Positions 37,236 to 45,721 of a stretch of DNA of 64,000 bases are shown here, in pieces. Location: contig NZ_LODW01000022.1 in the NCBI RefSeq assembly GCF_002914525.1, positions 124,001 through 188,000 on the forward strand. Direction: 5' to 3'. The position numbers and the translations under genes were made by a program. Source of the stretch: Rhizobium hidalgonense. Lineage in GTDB: Bacteria; Pseudomonadota; Alphaproteobacteria; Rhizobiales; Rhizobiaceae. The stretch's first letter is position 1. Every line of letters starts with the position of its first letter. Below the pieces are notes generated by a model. The model searched no databases and was not told the DNA's origin. It saw only the letters and a list, made by a program, of their open reading frames with translations.

Positions 37236-37272
37236 GCTTAGCACTTTCCCAAAACTGGCGCAAATGCTAAGC
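37236..37272 (+). promoter_or_regulatory. Inverted repeat in the glcD / LysR intergenic region
   Basis: GCTTAGCA (37236-37243) and TGCTAAGC (37265-37272) are perfect reverse complements separated by 21 bp. TTAGCACTT and TAAGCACTT also form a near direct repeat. The site lies 36-72 bp before the LysR ATG, in the shared region with glcD, and could be an operator. Confidence 0.5.
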
Positions 37273-37307
37273 ACTTATGCCAAAAGAGGAAAAAGTCGCA
37301 AAACCTT

Positions 37308-38204
37308 ATGACCAATCTGGGTGATCTCGAAATCTTTGCCAAGGTCGTTTCGACGGGAAGCATGTCGCTTGCCGGGCGGGCGCTCGGCTTTTCTCCCGCC
37401 GTCGTCTCCAAACGGATCAAGCGGCTGGAGGACCGGCTCGGCACCCGGCTTTTGCAGCGTACGACGCGGCAGATCTCGCTGACGGAAGCCGGACAGGGTT
37501 TCTACGACCGCGTTCTCGGCATCCTCGCCGGGCTTGAAGAGGCGGAATTCTATATATCAGGCCGCTCGGCGCAGATGCATGGCACGCTGAAAATCTCGGC
37601 GCCGACCTCGTTCGGGCGCATGCACATCGCGCCGCATCTGAAGGCGTTCATGGAAGCGAATCCGGAACTGGCGATCAACCTGGTGCTGACCGACGAATTC
37701 TCCGACATCGTTGGCGGCGGCTTCGATCTGGCGATCCGCATCGCCGAACTGACCGATTCGAGCCTCGTCGCCCGGCGGCTGGCGCCAGTGCGCCGGCTGC
37801 TCTGCGCCTCGCCGGATTATCTGGCGGCGCATGGCGAGCCTGGAGATATCGGCGATCTGAAACATCACCGCTGCCTGCCGGCACACAATGGCGACACTTG
37901 GCGGCTGAACGGGCCGGACGGAATGATCAGCCTGCGGCCGGAAGGCATGCTGATCACCAATTCCAGCGAAGTGATCCGCGAGACGGTCATCGCCGGCCTC
38001 GGCATCGCGCTACGCTCTACCTGGGATATCGGCGAAGAACTCAAGGCCGGCCGGCTGGTGCAGGTGCTGCCCGCCTATGAGGGCTCGCACAATGTAACAC
38101 TGTCGGCCGTCTATCCCAGCCGGCAATTCCTGCCGGCCAAGGTGCGGCTGTTCATCGACTATCTGGCTGAGCTGTACGGACCCGTTCCCTACTGGGAACG
38201 CTGA
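37308..38204 (+). CDS. LysR-family transcriptional regulator (possible glc regulator)
   Basis: A 298-aa protein. The N-terminal winged helix-turn-helix reads LEIFAKVVSTGSMSLAGRAL then VVSKRIKRLEDRLG. The C-terminal effector-binding domain follows (LKISAPTSFGRMHIAPHL and GFDLAIRIAEL), which places it in the DmlR/AaeR-like group. It is divergent from glcDEF with 160 bp between start codons, so control of glycolate use is plausible but unproven. Confidence 0.9.
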   Translation: MTNLGDLEIFAKVVSTGSMSLAGRALGFSPAVVSKRIKRLEDRLGTRLLQRTTRQISLTEAGQGFYDRVLGILAGLEEAEFYISGRSAQMHGTLKISAPTSFGRMHIAPHLKAFMEANPELAINLVLTDEFSDIVGGGFDLAIRIAELTDSSLVARRLAPVRRLLCASPDYLAAHGEPGDIGDLKHHRCLPAHNGDTWRLNGPDGMISLRPEGMLITNSSEVIRETVIAGLGIALRSTWDIGEELKAGRLVQVLPAYEGSHNVTLSAVYPSRQFLPAKVRLFIDYLAELYGPVPYWER

Positions 38205-38207
38205 TGT

Positions 38208-39059
38208 TCAACGCGCCAGCCTCTCGATGACGAGGTCGAGCAAGGCGCGCAGCCGCGCCAGGCGTTTCATGTCGCGGTGATAACCGACCCAGGTGTCGCG
38301 GCCGGGCGGCGGCTCGCCGAGATCGACCAGTTCGATTGCGGCATGCGAATCGCCGAGCGGCCGCGGCAGAACGGCGAGCCCGGCTCCATTGGCACAGAGC
38401 GCCGCCTGCACATCACGGCTGTTGCTGCGCATGACGATCTCGGCATTTGGCAACAGGCGCTGCAGCCAGCCGACATCCGGCATGTCGCCGAAAGCCTCGT
38501 TGATGGTGACGAGGCGGGCGCCCGCGCCGTCGCCGGTTTCGGGGTGAGGCGCACCGCGGCCGATATAAAGGCCATATTCGATATGGATGAGCTTGCGCGA
38601 TATGATCTCCGCTTCCGTGAAGGGCTGGATGCGGAAGACCAGGTCGGCTTCTCGTCGCGACAGGTTGAGAAGCCGGCTGTCGGTCAATAATTCGACCACC
38701 ACCTTCGGATGGACTTGCGAGAATTCCGCCAGCACCGGCGAAAGCACATGGGCGCCGAACCAGTCGGATGAGGACAGCCTGAGAAAACCATCGAGCTGAC
38801 TGCTGCCGCCGGCAAGGACACGCTCGACGGCGAGCGCCTCCTCCTCGATCCGTTCGGCGCCGGCGAATACGGCCGCGCCTTCATCCGTCAGCACGAAGCC
38901 ATCGGTGGTGCGCTGAAAGAGTGTCTGGCCGAGAGAGGTTTCAAGGGCACGCAGCCGCCTGCCCATCGTCGGCTGCGTCAGTCCGAGGCTGCGGGCTGCT
39001 GCCCCCAGCGTACCGAACCGCGCGATCGCCAGAAACAGCTTGAGGTCGCTCCATTCCAT
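38208..39059 (-). CDS. LysR-family transcriptional regulator
   Basis: A 283-aa LysR protein. DNA-binding part: MEWSDLKLFLAIARFGTLG then LTQPTMGRRLRALETSLG. Effector domain: FLRLSSSDWFGAHVLSPVL. The start at 39059 was chosen, as LysR proteins often begin a few residues before the helix; three codons upstream is another ATG. It is divergent from a quinone-oxidoreductase-like gene (138 bp), the usual layout for a LysR protein and its target. Confidence 0.9.
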   Translation of the reverse strand: MEWSDLKLFLAIARFGTLGAAARSLGLTQPTMGRRLRALETSLGQTLFQRTTDGFVLTDEGAAVFAGAERIEEEALAVERVLAGGSSQLDGFLRLSSSDWFGAHVLSPVLAEFSQVHPKVVVELLTDSRLLNLSRREADLVFRIQPFTEAEIISRKLIHIEYGLYIGRGAPHPETGDGAGARLVTINEAFGDMPDVGWLQRLLPNAEIVMRSNSRDVQAALCANGAGLAVLPRPLGDSHAAIELVDLGEPPPGRDTWVGYHRDMKRLARLRALLDLVIERLAR

Positions 39060-39197
39060 CGCTCGCATCCACCAATCGAAAATGCATGGACTTCAGTCGT
39101 TATCTTTCATTTTCATTCGAGTTTCAATGAAGCATCTTTCTTCCATGCCAATTGCGGTGTCGCTGCAGGCGCCGCACCGCGAACGAAGGAGAGTTCC

Positions 39198-40199
39198 ATG
39201 CCCGTTCAATCAACGATGAAAGCACTGCTGGCGGAATCGCCGAATTCGCCATTGCGCATCGCAGATCTTCAAAGGCCGGTGCCCGGCGAAGCCCAGGTTC
39301 TGGTGCGCATAAAGGCAAGCGGCGTCAATCCGCTCGACCTCAAGATCCGGGCCGGCAACGCGGCTCATGCCCGCCATCCGCTTCCCGCCATTGTCGGTAT
39401 CGATATGGCAGGTGTTGTCGAAGAGGTCGGAATTGGCGTCAGCGGTTTTCGCCGCGGCGACGCGGTCTACGGCATGACCGGCGGGGTCGGCGGCGTTCAG
39501 GGATCGCTTGCCGACTTTGCAGCGGTCGATGCCGCGCTGTTGGCGCCGAAGCCTCAGAATCTGTCGATGCGCGAGGCGGCCGCCCTGCCGCTGATCTCGA
39601 TCACCGCCTGGGAAGGGTTGGTCGACCGCGCCGGGGTCAGGGCTGGCCAGAAGCTTCTCGTGATTGGCGGCGGCGGGGTCGGCCATATCGTCGCGCAGAT
39701 CGCCAAGGCTGCCGGAGCCAAGGCCTATGTGGTCGACGGCGCTTCGAAAGCGGACTATCTCGCCGGCCTTGGCGCAACACCGATCGATCGTGACGCGGAA
39801 GCGGTGGAAAATTATGTCGCAAAACATACCGGCGGCAAGGGTTTCGATCTCGTCTACGACACGGTCGGCGGCCAGGGGCTTGATACGGCATTCCGAGCCG
39901 TCAGCCAGTTCGGCCATGTCGTGAGCTGCCTTGGCTGGGGAAGCCATGCGCTGGCACCGCTCTCCTTCAAGGCCGCCACCTATTCCGGCGTCTTCACGCT
40001 GCTGCCGCTTCTGACCGGCGAAGGGCGCGCCCATCACGGTGAGATCATGCGGGAGATGACGAAGCTCGCCGAAGCCGGCAAGGTGATGCCGAAGCTCGAC
40101 CCGCGCCGCTTCACCCTTGCAGATGCAAATGAGGCGCACCAGCTGATCGACGACCGGCAGGCGGACGGGAAGCTCGTCGTCGAGATCGAGGGATCGTAA
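39198..40199 (+). CDS. Zinc-type alcohol dehydrogenase-like protein / quinone oxidoreductase family
   Basis: A 333-aa MDR-superfamily enzyme with a GroES-like N-terminal domain (VLVRIKASGVNPLDLKIRAG) and a Rossmann domain (LLVIGGGGVGHIVAQIAKAAGA). The catalytic-zinc Cys/His set of classical alcohol dehydrogenases is not seen, which fits the zinc-independent quinone reductase group using NADPH. The substrate is unknown. AAGGAGAG lies 5 bp before the ATG. The divergent LysR gene may control it. Confidence 0.88.
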   Translation: MPVQSTMKALLAESPNSPLRIADLQRPVPGEAQVLVRIKASGVNPLDLKIRAGNAAHARHPLPAIVGIDMAGVVEEVGIGVSGFRRGDAVYGMTGGVGGVQGSLADFAAVDAALLAPKPQNLSMREAAALPLISITAWEGLVDRAGVRAGQKLLVIGGGGVGHIVAQIAKAAGAKAYVVDGASKADYLAGLGATPIDRDAEAVENYVAKHTGGKGFDLVYDTVGGQGLDTAFRAVSQFGHVVSCLGWGSHALAPLSFKAATYSGVFTLLPLLTGEGRAHHGEIMREMTKLAEAGKVMPKLDPRRFTLADANEAHQLIDDRQADGKLVVEIEGS

Positions 40200-40212
40200 T
40201 TCGTCGGCGCGA

Positions 40213-41373
40213 TTAGCGCGCCAGTTCGAGATAGGCGTTCGCCACCATCGCGTCGAGATCCCCGGGCACGGGCACGACGCAGGAATTGGGGCCGGCCTCG
40301 CCACTGGCGACGCGCTCGAGACAGCGGGCCTGCAGGGTGAAGCCGAGATCCATCGATTCGACCGTGTTGCCGAGCGACCGCGGGCCGGCGAGATTGGCCA
40401 TGTGGCCGCCGCCGAGCACATGGAAAGAGCGGCCGTCGCTCAGATGGAAGGTCTCGATATGATCGGCCTCGTAGCGGTCGATGCCGGTGATATCGGGATG
40501 GCAGCGGAAGGCTCCGACATCGATCTCCTGCGGGAAATGGCCGCCATTCATCAGGATTACGCCGTCCTTTAAAAGCGGCAGGTCGGCTGCCGTCACGATA
40601 CCGGCAAACCCCGTGACGGTGACGAGAATATCGGCCGAGCCGATCGCCACCTCGCGCAGCGGTGTGGCGAAACCGTCTAGATGGGCTTCGAGCGTCGTCA
40701 CCGGATCGATATCAACGACGCTGACGGTCGAGAAGGCATTGCGGAAACAGGCGGCCGTGCCCTTGCCGCAGGCGCCGTAGCCGAACACCGTCACGCGTTT
40801 GCCGTTGGTCGAGCGGTTGGTGAAACGCAGATAGCTTTCGAACAGGCTCTGGCCAACGGCATGCCTGTTTTCGGCGAACTGCTTGATCGGACTGTCGTTG
40901 ATGACGAGGATCGGCATGGCGAGGCGCTCGCGCAGCGGCAGCAGGCGGGTGCGGCCAGAGGTGGTTTCCTCGGTGCCGCCGCGGAGATTGGCGTAGGGTT
41001 TGTCCGCCGCGATCGCGAACAGATCGCCGCCATTGTCGAGCAGCAGATCCGGCTTTTCGGCCATAACCGCTTCGAGGCTCTGATGATGGGCGGCGGGATC
41101 GGTCGTCTGCGTGGCGAAGACCGTAATGCCCTCAGAGCGCAGGAACTCGACCGTCGACGGCTGGGTGCTGTTGAGATTGCCGGTGCAAACGAGACGGGCG
41201 CCGCCGGCGCGCAGCGTCATCAGGAGCGCCACCGTCTTCGGCTCGAGATGGATGCCGGTGCCGATCGCCAAGCCCTCGAAAGGACGCGTCCGCTCGAATT
41301 CAGCCGCCGTCGCCTTAAGCAGCCGGCAGCTGTCGCCGATCCAGTCGATGCGGGTTGCGGTCTTTTCCATCAT
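40213..41373 (-). CDS. Divergent S-adenosylhomocysteinase-like protein
   Basis: A 386-aa homologue of AhcY that is about 45-80 residues shorter than the usual enzyme. It keeps the overall frame: IHLEPKTVALLMTL, TGNLNSTQ, GGTEETTSG, NDSPIKQF, the NAD loop GYGACGKG at 198-205 and NGGHFPQEID. By eye against human AHCY, His42, Glu136, Lys164, Asn169 and His279 are retained. Asn114 stands where D131 should be and Glu168 where D190 should be. The GHPSFVMS segment and the C-terminal KPxHYRY tail are missing. A related but different substrate is likely. It is preceded on the same strand by a LysR gene (95 bp). Confidence 0.8.
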   Translation of the reverse strand: MMEKTATRIDWIGDSCRLLKATAAEFERTRPFEGLAIGTGIHLEPKTVALLMTLRAGGARLVCTGNLNSTQPSTVEFLRSEGITVFATQTTDPAAHHQSLEAVMAEKPDLLLDNGGDLFAIAADKPYANLRGGTEETTSGRTRLLPLRERLAMPILVINDSPIKQFAENRHAVGQSLFESYLRFTNRSTNGKRVTVFGYGACGKGTAACFRNAFSTVSVVDIDPVTTLEAHLDGFATPLREVAIGSADILVTVTGFAGIVTAADLPLLKDGVILMNGGHFPQEIDVGAFRCHPDITGIDRYEADHIETFHLSDGRSFHVLGGGHMANLAGPRSLGNTVESMDLGFTLQARCLERVASGEAGPNSCVVPVPGDLDAMVANAYLELAR

Positions 41374-41468
41374 CTCTTCTCTGTTGCCATGGTCGCACCG
41401 TTCTTAGCGGAGCAATAGGGATGCGAATATGGAAGTAATTCTGGCGAAGGGGCAGAAAATCTGTCCTT

Positions 41469-42347
41469 TCAAGTCCCTGTCCCGCACTGAAGTAGCCAGC
41501 CGGACAGAGCTGCAAAGGCCGGCCGTCTGGCATCCGGCGTCCGACAGCAGAGGCAATAGCCCGACGGCCGGGTGATGAAGCCGTAGGGCGCCAGCAGATG
41601 CCCGCGTTGAAGATCGTCTTCGATCGAGGCGCGTGGCGCCAGAGCGACACCAAGCCCCGAGCGGGCAGCACCGAGCGCCAACAGCAGATCCTCGAATTCT
41701 TGGACGCGGGAAAAGGTGACCGGCGGCGTGCCGCTTTCGGCAAACCATTCGTCCCAGAGCTTCGGAACGCTGCGGCTGACGAGCATCGTCAGCGCGCCCA
41801 TCGCCGCCGGGTCACCAGATAGGGCCGCGACAAGTGCAGGCGTGGCGACCGGGCCGAACTCGTCCTCCATGAAACGCAGGGCGGTAATCCCGGCCGCCGG
41901 CCGATATTCGCCTCCCATGATCACAGCGTCCAATTCCGGGTGTATTTGCAGCGGCTCCACCACGGTCATCGGCACGATGTCGATCGCCATATTTCCGAGA
42001 CTTGCCTGCATGCCTGCCACGCGCGGCATCAGCCACCAGACCGCGAAGGCAGAGGGCACGCCAAGCCGGATGCGGCCCGGCACCGTGCCTTCGAGCTCCG
42101 AAGCGGCACGTTGCAGGATATCGAAAGCCGCGCCCGCAGCGGCGGCAAAGGCGCTCGCCTGCACGGTCGGCACCAGCCTTCGGCCGTCACGCGTGAAAAG
42201 CTTGCGACCGACGTAATTTTCAAGCGTGGCGATCTGCTGCCGCACGGCGCCGCGCACCACGTTGAGCTCTTCGGCGGCCTTCACGATGCTGCCGTGGCGG
42301 CAGACGGCCTCGAAGACGCGGATGGCATTGAGCGGTGGAAGACGCAT
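41469..42347 (-). CDS. LysR-family transcriptional regulator (GcvA-like)
   Basis: A 292-aa protein. It begins MRLPPLNAIRVFEAVCRHGS, the opening typical of GcvA-type LysR proteins, and the helix-turn-helix continues VRGAVRQQIATLENYVG. The effector domain shows IRLGVPSAFAVWWLMPRV. The start at 42347 was chosen because 97 upstream in-frame residues are not conserved-looking. It lies directly upstream of the SAHH-like gene on the same strand and may form a unit with it. Confidence 0.9.
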   Translation of the reverse strand: MRLPPLNAIRVFEAVCRHGSIVKAAEELNVVRGAVRQQIATLENYVGRKLFTRDGRRLVPTVQASAFAAAAGAAFDILQRAASELEGTVPGRIRLGVPSAFAVWWLMPRVAGMQASLGNMAIDIVPMTVVEPLQIHPELDAVIMGGEYRPAAGITALRFMEDEFGPVATPALVAALSGDPAAMGALTMLVSRSVPKLWDEWFAESGTPPVTFSRVQEFEDLLLALGAARSGLGVALAPRASIEDDLQRGHLLAPYGFITRPSGYCLCCRTPDARRPAFAALSGWLLQCGTGT

Positions 42348-42595
42348 GATTACCACAATTCTAAATGATAGTGGATCACTTGATCTTGCCATTGAACGAT
42401 ATGCAAGAGCACGCGATATTGTACACCTGTGCAACGTGACGCATTCGAGACAGGGCGTGACGGGTTTTCCGAACCTGTCCGACTTCGACTCCCCTATGAA
42501 CGGCAATCGAACCGCGTTTCGGATCGTCCCGTGGCTCTTTTGGATTGTGTCAACATTTCGTGATACACGTATATGAGTGATTCCTAACAACCATT

Positions 42596-43144
42596 GTGAA
42601 GGTGACCCGACAATTGACTCTTCTCGCCAGATTGGCATCCGATGTCCAACTGATGTTCCGGCGTCCGCCGCGACAGCAATATGGTGCGATCTGCTATCGG
42701 GTGAAGAAGAAGAGCGGCGATGTCGAAGTGTTGTTGATGACGAGCCGCGACACCGGCCGCTGGGTCATTCCCAAGGGTTGGCCGATGACGGGCAAATGCG
42801 CCCATGAGGTCGCCGCCCAGGAGGCCTTCGAGGAAGCCGGCGTCCGCGGCGCGGTCGAGACGGAAACGCTCGGCGCTTACAGCTACTCGAAAATCCTGCG
42901 CGACGGTGTGCAGGTGGCCTGCAAGGTGCAGGTCTATGCGATCGAAGTCACCGAGATGGCGAAGAACTTCAAGGAAAAGGGCGAACGCCGCATCGAATGG
43001 GTCTCGTTTGACGAGGCCGCGGGGCGTGTGCGCGAGCCGGAGTTGCGCGGCCTTTTCCTAGCTTTCAAACGAAAGCTGACCGAGAGGCTTTCGGCCCAGG
43101 CGGTAAAGCAGGGATCTGCGGGAAAGCAAATTCCGGCGGAATGA
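42596..43144 (+). CDS. Nudix hydrolase, diphosphoinositol-polyphosphate phosphohydrolase-like
   Basis: A 182-aa protein with the Nudix fold. The motif region GWPMTGKCAHEVAAQEAFEE (61-80) matches G-x5-E-x7-REUxEExGU with Lys in place of the first Glu and Gln75 in place of Arg. The PKGWP lead-in is typical of the DIPP/Aps-like branch. Predicted targets are nucleoside diphosphate-X or inositol pyrophosphates. The start is weak: GTG at 42596 or 42602, or ATG at 42653 (MFRRPPRQQYG), and the upstream region lacks a clear ribosome binding site. Confidence 0.85.
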   Translation: MKVTRQLTLLARLASDVQLMFRRPPRQQYGAICYRVKKKSGDVEVLLMTSRDTGRWVIPKGWPMTGKCAHEVAAQEAFEEAGVRGAVETETLGAYSYSKILRDGVQVACKVQVYAIEVTEMAKNFKEKGERRIEWVSFDEAAGRVREPELRGLFLAFKRKLTERLSAQAVKQGSAGKQIPAE

Positions 43145-43207
43145 ATCCTGCCATCTTGCGCTGCTAGGAAAGTGGCGTAGAAGCAGATTTCATCCCTCGG
43201 AAAAAGA

Positions 43208-44707
43208 ATGCCGCCACGCCCCACAGTCCTCACGAAACGCACGCTCGACAAAGACCTCGACAAGATAACCCGTGCCGAGGACGCGGCGAAACATGTTTTG
43301 CGGCGGCTGGTGGCGCCCGGTGTCGGGCTGATCTTCGTCGGCCTGGCCATGCTGTTTGCCGGTGTTTATGTGTTCGACCGGCCGGGAGCGGTGCTCGTTG
43401 TGGCGGCGGCAGCCCTTGCCGGCTACATGGCGATGAACATCGGCGCCAATGATGTGACCAATAATGTCGGTGCCGCCGTCGGGGCGCGCGCCATGACGAT
43501 GAGCCAGGCGCTGGTCATCGCTGCGATTTTCGAGGTTCTCGGCGCCACGATCGCCGGTGGCGAAGTCGTCAGGACGATTTCCTCGAATATCGTCGACACC
43601 GTCCAGGTGCCGCAGGCATTGCTCGGCTGGATCATGATGGCGGCGCTGATGGCCGCGGCCCTGTGGATCAACCTCGCCACCTGGATGAACGCGCCGGTTT
43701 CCACCACCCATGCGATCGTCGGGGCGGTGATCGGCGCGGGCATCGCAGCCGTCGGGCCGGACCCGGTGAATTGGCGGGTGATGGTGGAAATCACCTCGAG
43801 TTGGATCACCTCGCCGCTGATCGGCGGGCTGATCGCGGCCGGGCTGCTTTATCTCGTCAAGACGCTGATCATCTATCGCGACGACAAGATCGCCGCCGCG
43901 CGGCTCTGGGTGCCGGTGCTGGTCGCGGTGATGGCCGGCGGCTTTATGGCCTATATGGTGCTGCAGCTGTCGCCCCCTGGCAAATATCCGTCTTTGACCA
44001 TTATCCTCATCGGCATCGGCATCGGGCTGGTCAGCTGGCTTGCCGCCCGGCCGCTCGTTCTCGCCCAGGCGCGCAATCTCGAAAACCGCAACAGCTCGCT
44101 GCGGGTCCTGTTCCGGATGCCGCTCATCGGCTCTGCGGCGCTGCTGTCCTTCGCGCATGGGGCAAACGATGTTTCGAACGCGGTCGGGCCTCTTTCGGCG
44201 ATCGTCCACTCAGTCGGCGTCGGCGGCGGTGACAGCATCGGCCACCCGCCGCTCTGGGTGATGCTGATCGGCGCCTTCGGCATCTCCGTCGGCCTGCTGC
44301 TGTTCGGGCCGCGCCTCATCCGCCTCGTCGGCGAGGAGATCACCAAGCTCAATCCGATGCGGGCCTGTTGCGTCGCGTTGTCGACCGCCTTCACCGTCAT
44401 CGTCGCCTCCTGGCTCGGCCTGCCAGTCAGCACCACCCATATCGCCGTCGGTTCCGTCTTCGGTGTCGGCTTCTTCCGCGAATGGTATACGCGTCATTCG
44501 AAGCGCCGCATCACCTATATCAGGAGCAAGGCCGAGAGCTTCGATATCGACGAACCGGAAGAGCCGAACGTCCACGAGACGCGACGGCGCTATCTTGTGC
44601 GCCGCTCGCATTTCATGACGATCATCGCCGCCTGGATCATCACCGTGCCGGTTTCGGCAACGCTTGCGGCAGTGATTTATTGGGTTATGTTCGCGCTCTT
44701 CGTCTAG
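43208..44707 (+). CDS. pit: Inorganic phosphate transporter, PiT family
   Basis: A 499-aa inner-membrane protein with some 10-12 hydrophobic helices. Both PiT signature motifs are present: GANDVTNNVGAAVGARAMT in the first half and HGANDVSNAVGPLSA in the second, showing the inverted duplication of the family. It is a low-affinity metal-phosphate/H+ symporter. A soluble N-terminal stretch of about 35 residues and a C-terminal cytoplasmic loop are extra. The TAG stop is the first part of a strong palindrome. Confidence 0.93.
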   Translation: MPPRPTVLTKRTLDKDLDKITRAEDAAKHVLRRLVAPGVGLIFVGLAMLFAGVYVFDRPGAVLVVAAAALAGYMAMNIGANDVTNNVGAAVGARAMTMSQALVIAAIFEVLGATIAGGEVVRTISSNIVDTVQVPQALLGWIMMAALMAAALWINLATWMNAPVSTTHAIVGAVIGAGIAAVGPDPVNWRVMVEITSSWITSPLIGGLIAAGLLYLVKTLIIYRDDKIAAARLWVPVLVAVMAGGFMAYMVLQLSPPGKYPSLTIILIGIGIGLVSWLAARPLVLAQARNLENRNSSLRVLFRMPLIGSAALLSFAHGANDVSNAVGPLSAIVHSVGVGGGDSIGHPPLWVMLIGAFGISVGLLLFGPRLIRLVGEEITKLNPMRACCVALSTAFTVIVASWLGLPVSTTHIAVGSVFGVGFFREWYTRHSKRRITYIRSKAESFDIDEPEEPNVHETRRRYLVRRSHFMTIIAAWIITVPVSATLAAVIYWVMFALFV

Positions 44708-44818
44708 AACAGGATGATTTTAGGCCTGCTCGGCCTAAAATCTGAATCCTGTTCTAAATTAAAGCGTTAGAGCATGACGTCGTCCGAAAACCGCTCACAC
44801 TTTTCGGCATCATTCTCT
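44705..44818 (+). repeat. Two adjacent palindromic repeats after the phosphate transporter gene
   Basis: First, TAGAACAGGAT (44705) pairs with ATCCTGTTCTA (ends 44756), and inside it ATTTTAGGCC pairs with GGCCTAAAAT. Second, 44769-44818 begins AGAGCATGAC and ends CATTCTCT, with CCGAAAA and TTTTCGG inside. Both are non-coding elements of a type common in rhizobia. The first overlaps the stop codon and may stabilise or end the transcript. Confidence 0.8.
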
Positions 44819-44836
44819 GGAACCCGCGAGTTTTTA

Positions 44837-45574
44837 ATGCGCGCCAATTTCCGCATGCAACGACTTTTCGTCGACGCGCCGCTTTCCCGCGGTGTCGCCC
44901 TCGAGGTGAATGTCGACCAATTCAACTATCTCGCCAATGTGCTGAGGATGCAGGAAGGCGGCGAGGTCCTGCTATTCAACGGCCGTGACGGCGAGTGGAA
45001 GGCAACCCTCACCTTCCCCACGCGCAAACGCATTCAGCTAACAGCAATCGAAGAGACGCGGCCGCAGCCGGCACCTTGCGACCTTCATTATCTTTTTGCG
45101 CCGCTCAAGGTCGGCCGCTTGGATTATCTCGTTCAGAAGGCCGTGGAAATGGGCGCCGGTCTGCTGCAGCCGGTCATGACCCAGCACGTCCAGGGCAAGA
45201 TCACCAATCTCGACAAACTGCGCGCCAATGTCGTGGAGGCGGCGGAGCAATGCGGCGTTCTCGGCATTCCCGAAGTTGCCGAGCCGATGCGGCTTCTCGA
45301 CCTGCTCGACCGCTGGCCGAAAGAGCGCCGCATCATCTATTGCGACGAAGGCGATGCCGGGCAGAACCCGCTGCCGGTGCTGTCGGCGATCCGGGAGAGG
45401 CATCTCGCCTTGCTCGTCGGGCCGGAAGGTGGCTTTTCCGAAGAGGAGCGGGCGCGGCTTCGAAGCCTCGATTTCGTCACCGCCATTCCGCTCGGACCAC
45501 GCATCCTCAGGGCCGATACCGCGGCCGTTGCGGCGCTGGCGGTGGTGCAGGCGGCGATCGGCGACTGGCGCTGA
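44837..45574 (+). CDS. rsmE: 16S rRNA (uracil(1498)-N(3))-methyltransferase
   Basis: A 245-aa SPOUT-class methyltransferase. A PUA-like N-terminal part ([10 protein letters not shown] then HVL-type [16 protein letters not shown]) is followed by the knotted domain with [13 protein letters not shown] and [16 protein letters not shown], the SAM-binding loops. It methylates U1498 of 16S rRNA. The start at 44837 was chosen because upstream residues are repeat-derived. Confidence 0.93.
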   Translation: MRANFRMQRLFVDAPLSRGVALEVNVDQFNYLANVLRMQEGGEVLLFNGRDGEWKATLTFPTRKRIQLTAIEETRPQPAPCDLHYLFAPLKVGRLDYLVQKAVEMGAGLLQPVMTQHVQGKITNLDKLRANVVEAAEQCGVLGIPEVAEPMRLLDLLDRWPKERRIIYCDEGDAGQNPLPVLSAIRERHLALLVGPEGGFSEEERARLRSLDFVTAIPLGPRILRADTAAVAALAVVQAAIGDWR

Positions 45575-45721
45575 CGGCGAAAACGGGTGGACATGGAAAT
45601 TGCTGCTATTTTTTTGATGCGTCATTGAAAGAATTTCACTTGCAACATACGTGGCTTGGGTCCTAATCAGCCTTCCAGCTGCCCGGCCCCCTGGGCGCCT
45701 TTTTGAATACAGGTACCCCGC

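Noticed and set aside
43190..44209. 339-codon minus-strand frame opposite the phosphate transporter gene
   Set aside because: His/Arg/Asp-rich, without domains, and antisense to a clear PiT gene; typical of a high-GC shadow frame.
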